A DNA stretch of 36,934 nt from Vitrella brassicaformis (Eukaryota; Sar; Vitrellaceae), in NCBI GenBank assembly GCA_001179505.1, contig CDMY01000189.1:128994-165927 (forward strand), given 5' to 3'. Below, piece by piece: positions 20,988 to 30,120 of this stretch. Under the pieces are notes generated by a model. That model did no database searches. It was not told the DNA's origin and was given only the letters and a program-made list of their open reading frames with translations. The translations under genes and the position numbers were made by a program. Position 1 is the stretch's first letter; each line of letters begins with the position of its first letter.

Positions 20988-23644
20988 ATGTCAGCCAAAA
21001 GATGCGCCATGCTGTGGCTGCTGCCCGTCGTCTGCATCCTGCCGGCCACGCAAGGACACGCAGCAGCGCCAGCAGGCTTCGTGCTCAGCCGCCCTACACC
21101 ACTAAAGGCAGCAAAGCGGACGGCGGCCTCTCCATCTATCGCTGCTGCTCATTCTTCCGCTGACACCCTTGGGGAGGTGGGCAGAGAGAAGGACTGCATT
21201 GCAACGCGGATGCGCGTTGTGTGTTTGATTGTTTGGTTGATGCTTGTGTGGATGTTTGTTGGGTGTGAATGTGTGTGTTGCAGTCGGAGCGGTTGCAGAA
21301 GGGCTTCACTGTTGACAAGGGCCACGCCCGGCGGCTGCCGGTGAGGACGGTCGAGGAGCTGCACCGATACCTCGACAGAGGCATCAAACTACCGTAAGCT
21401 AAGCAAGCCACTCACTCCACACGCATGCTGCTCGCATCATTGCATTGCCTTGTTCATGCATCCCTCCGCCCATCCCCATCAGGCATCTTGACATCCGTGG
21501 CCAGACTCACCTACTCCCCCTGCCAGACAAGAACCCCATTATCAACCAAGCAGATGCATCAGCAGAGGTCAACTGCACCGGCCTTCATCCGGTGCTGCAG
21601 GTGCTTTACAAGCGCCGCCTCGAGGGCTCCCGGCCCGGCCAGCGCACCGACGGCCACCAGGTGGCCTTGGCGATTGAGGGCGGAGGGATGCGGGGGTGTC
21701 TGGGTGCCGGGATGGTGTGTGCTCTGAAGCAGCTTAACCTGACCGACTGCTTCGACGTCATTTACGGCAGCAGCGCGGGGGCGCTCGTGGGGGCGTACTT
21801 CATCACGGGGCAGGTGCCTTATGAGGGCGGACAGGTCTACTACGACTGGCTGCCGGCCGCTGGCAAGTGAGTGCCCGATGGATGGATGGATGGATGGATG
21901 GATCGAGAAAAGACAGATGGCATCCGAATCGGAATATCGGCGTGTGTGTTGTCTGTGTGGGTGTAGGGATTTCATCAACACGGCCCGCGTGCTGCGGAGT
22001 GTGGGTCTTGGTCCGCTGGGCGGCGACGTGTGGGATTGGCTGCGGGACAAGCTGGGCAAGCCGGTCCTCAACCTCGACTACCTCCTGAGAGATGTGGTGC
22101 AGAAGTACCAGCCTCTCGACTGGGAGAGATTTCGGGACAAAGAGAGGCACCAACCGCTCAAGGCAAGCGACACATGCCAACCAAGATGATTCGCACAGGA
22201 ATGCGTGTGTGCGTCTCCATGCATTCTGCAGATCGTTGCCAGCGGTCTTGTGAGCCGCCAGGCGGTGGTGCTGGATTCCCATCACGGCAACTTCGCCTCC
22301 CTCCCCGAGCTGGCCGAGTGCATGCGGGCGTCCATGCTGCTGCCCGGCATCGCAGGTCCAGTCGTCAGGCTCAACTCAACGGGATCCAACGTCCTGCGGG
22401 TCACCGGACCTGCCTTCGACAACGGCAGGTGCGCTACCGACACACACACACGCACAAACACACACGTTTACTCTCTTGACGGCACTCATGTGTCTGTCTG
22501 GTGGTATCTGGTGGCACAAAGGATGCCCCGATTTGGCGGCGAGCCGACGGTTGAGAGTGGTGAGCCGATGGCGGACGCTCTGCTCTACGAGCCCATTCCC
22601 TACCGATCGGCTGTGCGCGAGAACGCCACACACATTCTGGTGCTGCGGACACGACCCGACGGCGTCAAGGTCACGGGCGCCTTCAAGCTGATCGAGAAGC
22701 TGATCATGGCTCGGTTCTTCAAGGCCAAGAACAGGATGCGCGACATCTACACCTACATGAAGCGCCTGGGCCACAAGGTCCTCTACGCCGAGGACATCCT
22801 CTGGCTCAACAACCGCACAATGGACATCACCGGTGCGGCGGGGCCGCCACACGCACTCGCCATCTCGCCGCTGCCCGATCGCACGGAAATCGCCAGGTCA
22901 TTCAGTCTCTGTGAGGGTCTGTCTGCCTGTGTGTCGGCAAGGTATCCACCGTGTTTGTTGTCGCTCGGTCGCTCGTTGACGCAGGTATGAGATGAGCCGT
23001 GAGGCCATTTTTAACGCGCTTCGCGACGGATTCGCTCGGGCATACGACGTGCTGGTGGCCGACCCTTTAGAGAGAGGCAGAGGCGCACAAGTCGCCAAAC
23101 AGGTAGTAGGGACACACACACACACACACACTCATGCAGGAGAAAACAGATCGGTTGACCGTCCGTGATTCCTGTCGCGTGTGTGCAGGTCCTGCCCGAT
23201 GCGATTCTTGACACCGCGCCAGCCCCAGTGACCCACAGCCTCTTCGCCAATGGTGACAGGGCTGCCACATCAGCACCAGCAGCCGCAGCAGCAGCCGACC
23301 CCCTTCAGCCGACCGCCCCTCCCTGCCCCCCCAATGCAGCACAAGAGTCAGCTGCTGACCCCAGTCTGCCCACAGTCAGCCGCTTCACCACGTCGGAGGT
23401 GCGGCGGTGGTTCAGGAATCAGATGGACTCAAGGGTGTGGAGCTTCAGCGAGCCGCAGCCACCTGATGCTGATTCTGATGAGGGCGACACACGCCGCGCC
23501 CCAGGAAGGGGAAAGAAGATGAGGATCGACGTGTTGTTGCTGAGGCTGCGGTCGTCGTTGATGAAGAGCCAGGCGAGGAAACGCAGACGGCGGCAACTGC
23601 TGCAGCTGTGGAGAAATAAGCGGGCCGGGGCGGTGCTCGTGTAG
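20988..23644 (+). CDS. patatin-like phospholipase with N-terminal signal peptide
   Basis: Probable lipid acyl hydrolase with a Ser-Asp dyad. Exons: 20988-21176, 21284-21393, 21483-21866, 21967-22162, 22232-22428, 22522-22896, 22985-23102, 23189-23644; phases agree, 674 residues. MLWLLPVVCILPATQGHA after the start is a signal peptide, followed by a basic stretch (SRPTPLKAAKRT). This could be a bipartite plastid leader or a plain secretion signal. Oxyanion motif GGGMRG is at 166-171; nucleophile elbow GSSAG is at 195-199 with Ser197. The usual DG[GA] dyad motif appears as MADALLYEPIP with Asp377, an Ala replacing the Gly. The C-terminal ~150 residues are Ala/Pro-rich then basic (ARKRRRRQ). ATG 20988 was preferred over an in-frame ATG at 20934 because it puts the hydrophobic segment at the N-terminus. 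The intron at 22163-22231 is GC-AG. Confidence 0.82.
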
Positions 23645-24252
23645 GCTGACAGACACGAGGGAGGGAGGGAGGTATGATAGGTCATATTGTGAAGGCTGTG
23701 GTGTGGGTGTCCTGGTTCGTGTTGCTCGCTCCATTTTTGTCGGATCATTGAGATTTTTGGAGGGGCCGTTCGTTCGGTTGGCCGGCCGTCCTGTTTTTTG
23801 GCCTGACACACCCATACCACACCACACGCACCATACCCACCCATTAGGTCTAGCTAGCATGGTGCCCTCCCCCACATTACGAAGCCGTCCATGCCATCCA
23901 TGCATCCGTCACGTCAATGTAGATACATAGAAGAAGGCAGAAACTGTGCGAGGGTGCGGTGGGGTGCGGTGGGGTGCGGTGGGGTGCAGTTTTGTTGGTG
24001 GTGGTGTATAGGTGACTCAGATCAGCCAGCAAGGAGCCGCTGACACACACTCACTCTCTCACTCTCTCATTCATGTAAGGGAGGGGGCGGTTTTGAGCAG
24101 TAGGGGGGACTAATGTGCCTGTCTGGTCGACACCCATCTGTGTGTGTGAATGAATGCATCTGTTTGTGTCTGACTACTCAATGCTACCGTCTGTCTGCAG
24201 ATGGGCGGCATGCCAGTCAGTCATTCATTGATTGATTGATTGATTCATTCAT
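23645..24252. other. convergent intergenic region with minisatellite
   Basis: 608 bases between the 3' ends of the patatin gene and the zinc protein. It contains the ten-base tandem repeat at 23951-23990, CTCACTCTCT tracts near 24050-24070 and an ATTG/ATTC tract at 24220-24258 that runs into the zinc-protein stop codon. No exon or RNA gene is seen. Confidence 0.6.
23951..23990 (+). repeat. 10-bp tandem repeat, four units
   Basis: The unit ggggtgcggt occurs four times in a row, with one change in the first unit and one in the last. Confidence 0.9.
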
Positions 24253-24723
24253 TCAATCATCCGGTTCATCGTACGTCTTGTGATACCCCTTTGTGCATCC
24301 CTCTGCCTCAATGTCAAGAGCCCCACAGCACTCGTAAAAGTACACCGTCCCCTTCCCACTTGCAAGTGCCTCGTCCGTCCTCCCCCTGTCGCCCATAACC
24401 GAGCAGCACTGGCCCTTCTGCCCTCCCCCTCCCCCTCCCTCTCGCCCTCCCTCTCTCTCGGGGTCATCTGTCTGCTGCTGGCTCTCTTGCTTGTGCCGTG
24501 CAATGAGGTCAAGCCGACAGACGTTGCTGTAGTTCCTCTCTCTGGTGAATATGTCGAGATACCAAGCGGCAGCGGCGCCACGGAAGAAGGACGGGTGGAA
24601 GCGGCAGCTGGTTGGGCCGTTGTCCAACTCCTTGAAGGTCTCTTTGCACACGCGGCATGTGCGCCACCTCTCGTTCTTGGGATCACTCACTGCAGGGGAC
24701 ACCCCTGATGGGTCCGCTGCCAT
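24253..24723 (-). CDS. small zinc-binding protein with CxxC...CxFH...CCG...C-x4-H pattern
   Basis: Single exon, 156 residues, from the ATG at 24723. Conserved-looking metal ligands are C23-x2-C26, C40-x-F-H43 (SCRFHP), C132-C133-G and C143-x4-H148 (GCTKGYHKTYDE). This order (CRVCKETF, N-x-P-T-SCRFHP, YECCGALD, GC, H-x-TYD) resembles an uncharacterised small zinc-binding family known from plants and protists. I recall the pattern but no function. Between the two halves lies a Gln/Glu/Gly-rich insert (residues ~80-108) that the family usually lacks. The frame stays open upstream to 24765 without an ATG, and a TTGTCAG lies just ahead of the start, so a 5' intron or leader exon is possible. The gene is divergent from 25056-27140. 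Confidence 0.65.
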   Translation of the reverse strand: MAADPSGVSPAVSDPKNERWRTCRVCKETFKELDNGPTSCRFHPSFFRGAAAAWYLDIFTRERNYSNVCRLDLIARHKQESQQQTDDPEREGGREGGGGGGQKGQCCSVMGDRGRTDEALASGKGTVYFYECCGALDIEAEGCTKGYHKTYDEPDD

Positions 24724-25055
24724 GGCAAGTGAGAAGGCCTTCTGACAACACACACGAGGAAGCACCTGAGAATATCCAATTCATCATTCTTGGCACTGAT
24801 CGTTCTTGTGCTCTCACCTACCTTACCTTCTTACTGGTTGGTTGGTTACTGGAATGCTCTTCTCAATCCACTTATCTCGCGCTGCAGCAGCAGCAGTTTC
24901 CGGAGCACAGAGAACGCTTAGAGCGCGACTCGGCATTAAACGTAAACTGCCATTCAGAAACACCAGAGTCGTTCAGTGGCGATGTGCTATCGATAAGTCC
25001 CGACTGTGGTTCTATAGTCCAATTGCTATATAAGTGTGGCTTTGGTGCGAGGAGA
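24724..25055. promoter_or_regulatory. divergent promoter region with TATA-like element
   Basis: 332 bases between two start codons. tatataag at 25027-25034 lies only about 22 bases before the ATG at 25056. That is close to where a TATA box would sit if transcription starts at or just before the ATG. No other clear element is seen. Weak evidence. Confidence 0.3.
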
Positions 25056-25174
25056 ATGAGTCAAGTGCTGCAGAGGATCCTCACGGAGCAGGAGCTCCAG
25101 GAACTGGGACTGCCAAGGAGAGAGTGAGCCAAGCCCATGGACCCACACACACAAGCCTACTTAATCATCTTGCT

Positions 25175-25205
<31 letters not shown>

Positions 25206-27140
25206 CTGTGTGTGTGTGCCTGAAGGGAGCTGGTGAACCAGGCGGACACGCTGAGCTGCCGGTCCTTCCGCAAGCTGCGCTGGATGGCGGTGGCAAACTT
25301 CTTCGGCTACTGGGGAGTCGTCCTCTTCTGCCTCTACAGGTGCGTGGCGGGAGCGTACCAGTGAGGGAGCCTATGACAAGCACCACTGAGCACAACTCAC
25401 TCACCGATGCTGTGTGTGTGTGTGTGTCTGGCTGGCCGGCTGCTGTCTGCAGGTTTCTGCAGTCGCCTTTGTTGGTGCCGGGCAGCTTTGAGGTGTGTCT
25501 GTTCCTGATTTGGTGCTTCCTGACCTCCTTCGCTGAGGTCCGTCTTGGCATCGGTCTGGTGGGCCTGCACGGCATCTCCCTCGTCGAGATACTCGCCTTC
25601 ATCCTCGGTCAGTCAGTCAGCCGGCAAAGATTAAGCATGACAACTGGCCGCCAGCCGGCTGCAGGTCCCGAGAGATGTGTGGTTTTGCGTGTGTGTCGGT
25701 GTGTGTGCAGGTCTGGGTGGTCGGACGGTGATCTTCTGCGACGTCATGTTCATCGCCATCGCGTCCAAGAGCTGGCGGCTGATCTTCCTCACCGCCCTGA
25801 CCGTCTTTATGGTCGCCATCGGCCTCTTCACATTCCTCCTGCAGGCGCGCATGGCCCTCACCCTTTTCATCGACAACGACTTCTTCTCGTTCGAGACGCC
25901 ACATCACGTCGTCAAGCCGTCGGCGTGGGCCCGCATGTGGCGCTTCACACGCACCCTCTGCACACAACTGGCCGCCTGCCTGCTGCACCTGCCCGTCTCG
26001 CTGCGGCGGCTTCTCCGAGGGGTCCGGAACACGCGGGCTCGGGGGCTCCCCTGCTTCCCCTACACGGACAGGGCCGCCGGCCAGTCGAGAACGCTCCGGA
26101 GCGAGAGCAACAGCCTGGTCAACCCCCTCACCGCCATGAGCCCACACACCCACACAGGCGCCTCACCAAACGCAGCCATGGGCGGCGGCGGTCTGCAGCC
26201 CATAGAAATGGGCCATCTCGCCAAGAGCCCCATCAAGCAGCACAAGGGTGGCGGCGGGGGCGGGGGCGGGGGCGAGCTCAGCGGCAGCACAGCAGCCGAG
26301 GAGAGCACCGATGGGGCGGCCTCATCCGGCAAGTCGGAAGGGTCTGGGCGAGCGTCCCCGGCCGCGAGCAGCGCCGACCACGCGGCCCCCTTATCAGACA
26401 GAGGCCGCCCCTCCCCCCTCCTTCCAATGGCGTCTCGCGCCGGTGCCCGCACGTCAGACGAGACGGGCAGCGAGGGCTCGGCCACCTGGGTGACGGTCAA
26501 CCTCAATGAGAACGATGACACAAGCGACACTGACCAGAGAGGGGGGAGGAGGGGTGGCGGTGGCGGTGGCGGTGGGCGGGGCGTGCGTGTGGCGTCGGCG
26601 ATTGCCGAGGAGGGCGAGGGGGAGGATGCTAGTGGCAGTGGGGTGTCTCCTTTGGGAGGGGGCGAGAGTGACGACGGTGAAGGGTTGGTGGACAACGAGA
26701 CTGGGACGAGGGCGGTGGTGCAGCTGGCCAACACGTTCCACCATATGGACCTGCTCTTCCTCCAAGGCATTCTCAAAAAGGTAAATAAGGTGCCCACCCC
26801 TCGTACTGGACTGCACTGGGAGAGAGGGAGGGAGAGGGAGGCGTGGATGCTCTATCTATCTGTGTGTGATTGTGTTTGTTCCTTTATAAAGAGGTTCGTG
26901 CCGCCTGAGATGGTGGAAGGCCACGAGTTCATCGTGGCCACATCGACAGTCAGCCGCTGCATGTGCGAGGACCTGGTGCAGTGTGTCCTCAAGGTCTTTC
27001 TGCTGCTCGGCTACGGCTACAACCCCTTCATCATGTTGGCAGTCGTCCTGTCGGCCGCACAGGCCTTCTTCATGTGCTGCTTCTCGTCTGCCTCATTCGA
27101 CGAGGTGCAGCCCAGCCTGGAGGAATGGTTCCTCATGTGA
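25056..27140 (+). CDS. multi-pass membrane protein with long cytosolic Gly/Ser/acidic loop
   Basis: Family not recognised. Exons: 25056-25123, 25226-25339, 25453-25607, 25711-26780, 26892-27140; phases agree, 551 residues. Hydrophobic segments: WMAVANFFGYWGVVLFCLY (~41-59), VCLFLIWCFLTSF then GIGLVGLHGISLVEILAFIL (~74-112), TVIFCDVMFIAIASKSWRL and IFLTALTVFMVAIGLFTFLL (~118-157), and VFLLLGYGYNPFIMLAVVL then AAQAFFMCCF (~504-533). Between the two hydrophobic regions is a ~280-residue low-complexity stretch rich in Gly, Ser and acids, including poly-Gly runs at about 26249-26271 and 26552-26580. Before the last span lies FHHMDLLFLQGILKKRFVPPEMVEG. The exon-2 and exon-5 acceptors are AAG rather than CAG. 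Transporter, channel or organelle membrane roles cannot be told apart here. Confidence 0.7.
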
Positions 27141-27750
27141 GCGACGGACGTCGACCGGATATATACACACGGGCGTGGCGTGTCATCGCACACGCCCGCG
27201 ATGAGCCTAAGCGTCCGACCGAGTCGACATCGTGTGTGCGCCGTGGTGATGCGGTGCGCCGTGTAAGAGCGGCTTCTTGCTCGAGTTTTTCGTCTGGCTG
27301 TCTTCCTCTCTGTCTGTCTGTCTGTCTGTCTGTGGTGGGGCGGAGAGTGTGGCCGTGCAGTCTGATGTACAGGTGGACTCATTGATCGATTCGGCTGGCT
27401 ACACATGGGACTTTTCATCGGCTGCATTTGCCTAAGTCAAATTGTCCTACCGAGGTGCATTGCGTTTTCAATATAGATTGACCCAGCAAAGACGATGGAT
27501 GGGCGGATACTCACTTCCACGTGGGTGCAGTGCAAATTGACACACAGGCTGATGGAAACAACAAATGCATGCACTGGGTGCAGCTCCGGACAAAAGGATC
27601 GCCCAGATCTCCACTGAGGATATAAGCTGCGGCCTGCCATTCCTTCCCCTATTGCCGTTCCATTCTGTGCCTCTGTAACAGTCAGAGGCCTTCGTCTTTC
27701 CTCAGGTTGATTGAACGATCTGATCTGCCATCTATCACTCATTCAAGGCC
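27141..27750. other. intergenic region between two co-directional genes
   Basis: 610 bases. The left part holds a CTGT tract (27308-27334); the right part should be the promoter of the kinase gene. atataagctg lies near 27620. A minus-strand open frame at 27437-27742 has unremarkable composition and no family match, so it is not called. Confidence 0.5.
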
Positions 27751-29365
27751 ATGGAGAGCTCGTCATCTCGCCGTCCCCCGCTGCAGGAGAAGTGCATCCT
27801 GGTTGTCGGCATGAACCCAGCTCACCAGCGGACCCTCATCTTCGAGAGAGATGGGCTGAAGCTGGGCCGGGTCAACCGTGCGCAGCGGGTCATTACGACG
27901 TTTGGCGGCAAGGGACAGCATGCAGCGGTCGGCGAGGCGCAGCACAGCACTGCACGGCACACTAGAGAGAGGGCCGATTTTGCGATTGAAATGCCATGAA
28001 ATGTGTGTGTGTGTGGTGTCGTTGTGCAGAAGGCCATCAGTCAGCTCCACCCGGGCGCCTGCATTCTGCTTCAGGTAGCCTGGTACAGCACACATCGATC
28101 ACATCAATCAATCATTGGACAGCCCTCTGTCTGTCTGTGTTTGCTGCAGCTCTTGGGTGGGCCAATCACCGCGTGCACTGCACGGAGCCATGACACTTCG
28201 ATCACTGCTGCTTGTCATCCATCGATCCATGCCATGCGTCTTTTCCTTCCGAAGGAGGCCAGTCGGGCAAGGACATCTGCGCCGCCCTCAGCCAGCTGCC
28301 CCTCCACCAGTGGACCTTCTGGTACTCCGATGCCGAGGCCGCCACCCGGACCTGCACCACCCTCATTCAGCTGCCAGACCCATCGTCGCCCGACACCAGC
28401 CGACACAAGACCGTCATGACCGAGCTGATTGACCCTTCCCCAGAGCTCACGGCGGCCGAATACGACACCATAAGGAATCCCGTGTTGGATGCGCTGTCCA
28501 GCGGAGCAGTTCGGGAGGGTCTCAGGGGAGTGGCCCTGTGTGGGACCTTCCCGCCGGGCATCCCTTCTGCTTTGTATGAGGGCATCGTGCAGGCTGTCGC
28601 TGCGAATGATGCGGCCGCTGGCGGGGGGACAGAGACCGTCATTGTGCTCGACGCTTGGAAAGGTACACACACACACACACACACACGAAGAGTGGGTGTC
28701 ACTGTGTCATGGCGGGCGCTGTTTCCTACCTGCAGGTGTGTTGCCGTGTCTGTCGCGTCAAGTGGTGCACACTCTCAAAATCAATGAGGAGGAGCTGTGG
28801 GACCTCTGTGGGGCGGCGCTGCCCGACCACCTCACCATCAAGACCACGTCGCAGGCTGCAGCCCTCCTCATCGACAAATGCAAACTACACGCAGTCGCAG
28901 GTGAGTCATATCAGAGCCACACTCACACAGAGAGGGGGGGAGGGCGGGAGAGACAACGGCTTCTGTCCCTCCATCCCTCGCTTGTGTGGCTCAGTGACGG
29001 CTGGCGGCAAATCGGCGGCCCTCTACGTCAGCCAGAGAGAGGGAGGGGAGGGCTCAGCCTCATCGGTGCGGCTACGTGAGTTCGACTTCACTCTGCCCGA
29101 CATAGAGGACCGGCTCAAGAATCCAATCGGGGCCGGCGACACCTGCACGGGCGTGTACCTGGCGGAACTCCTCACACACCCATTCACAAGTACGTGCGCA
29201 GACAGACAGGCAGACATGCAATTAGTTAATTGTCGTGGTGCGGTTTGGTTGGCAGGGCTGGGCGAGATCGATCCACAATGGATAGTGGACGCCTTTCGCA
29301 AAGGTCTCGCGGCGGCGTCCGCCTCATGCCTGCAGTGGACAGGTCAGTGAGGGATCCGATCCATA

Positions 29366-29400
<35 letters not shown>

Positions 29401-29527
29401 CGCCTTTGAGCAGCCTCACGAGTGTTGTGTGTGTCGTGTGTGTGTGTGCGCAGGTGCGTCGTTCGAGCGTGAAGACGTGGATGCGCTGATGGCGCAGATC
29501 GCTGTCAAGGAGACTGCACACGATTGA
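27751..29527 (+). CDS. PfkB-family carbohydrate kinase (ribokinase fold)
   Basis: ATP-dependent sugar or sugar-phosphate kinase; substrate not identifiable. Exons: 27751-27927, 28030-28074, 28150-28156, 28255-28662, 28736-28900, 28995-29189, 29256-29342, 29454-29527; phases agree, 385 residues. The N-terminus reads VVGMNPAHQRTLIF, then GGKG at 52-55, like the 1-phosphofructokinase/LacC branch. Joining exons 2-4 gives LLQLLGGQSGKDI, the conserved GG...G block. KINEEEL (lysine/asparagine-Glu motif) lies in exon 5. The anion-hole motif NPIGAGDTCTGVYLAELL holds GAGD at 313-316 with Asp316 as the expected catalytic base. The 7-nt third exon is needed to keep the frame; alternatively the 75-base intron before it is kept, which also stays open. 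Length fits the family (300-390). Confidence 0.85.
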
Positions 29528-30120
29528 TGAGCTCAGCTGTGCCGACGAATTCATTGGAAGGATGCAATGGACATGTGTCCACTGATCGAATGGATGGATG
29601 GATGGATGGGGGGAGGAAGAAAGAGGTCCAAAACTGTCTGTCCTGTCACACAACACACAAATCACGAAACATGGCCCATCCATCCATCCATCCTTGACAC
29701 AATCGTCCGTCCGTCACTGCTCGCCAGGAAGAAATGGTGCGCTGACTTGGCTAACTGACTGAGTGAGAAAGCAACCAACACCCAACAATACAATGCGGTC
29801 AGCAATCAGCAAGCATGTGACGTGACGTCTACGGACGTCTCCACACCCACGGTGTACACAGTAGCTGGACACACATGCGTACGCACAAATACTCTCTCTA
29901 CAGCGGCGCCAACCATTCATCCATGGTACACACAAATGCGCCGCGCCCATCCCGCCTTGCCCTGCCCCACCAGCGGACAGGCATGCAGCCGAGAAAACCA
30001 GTTCTCTCTCACCATCCCTCCCTCCATCCCTTTACCCTACAGGCGATGATACCAACCGACTACACCGAGCCAACAAAGATCCTTACTGCAACCACACAAG
30101 ACACCGAAACCGAATGCCAC
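29528..30120. other. convergent intergenic region with inverted tetranucleotide tracts
   Basis: 593 bases between the kinase and deaminase 3' ends. (GGAT)n at 29589-29610 and (CCAT)n at 29676-29693 are complementary and could pair into a hairpin with a ~65-base loop. No coding exon or RNA gene is seen. Confidence 0.55.

Noticed and set aside
24249-24723. Possibility that the small zinc protein is only the end of a longer spliced gene
   Set aside because: The frame remains open to 24765 and a TTGTCAG precedes the start, but no convincing upstream exon with a donor was found before the divergent neighbour begins.
27437-27742. Minus-strand open frame of about 100 codons
   Set aside because: No family resemblance, no splice context, and it occupies the expected promoter of the kinase gene.
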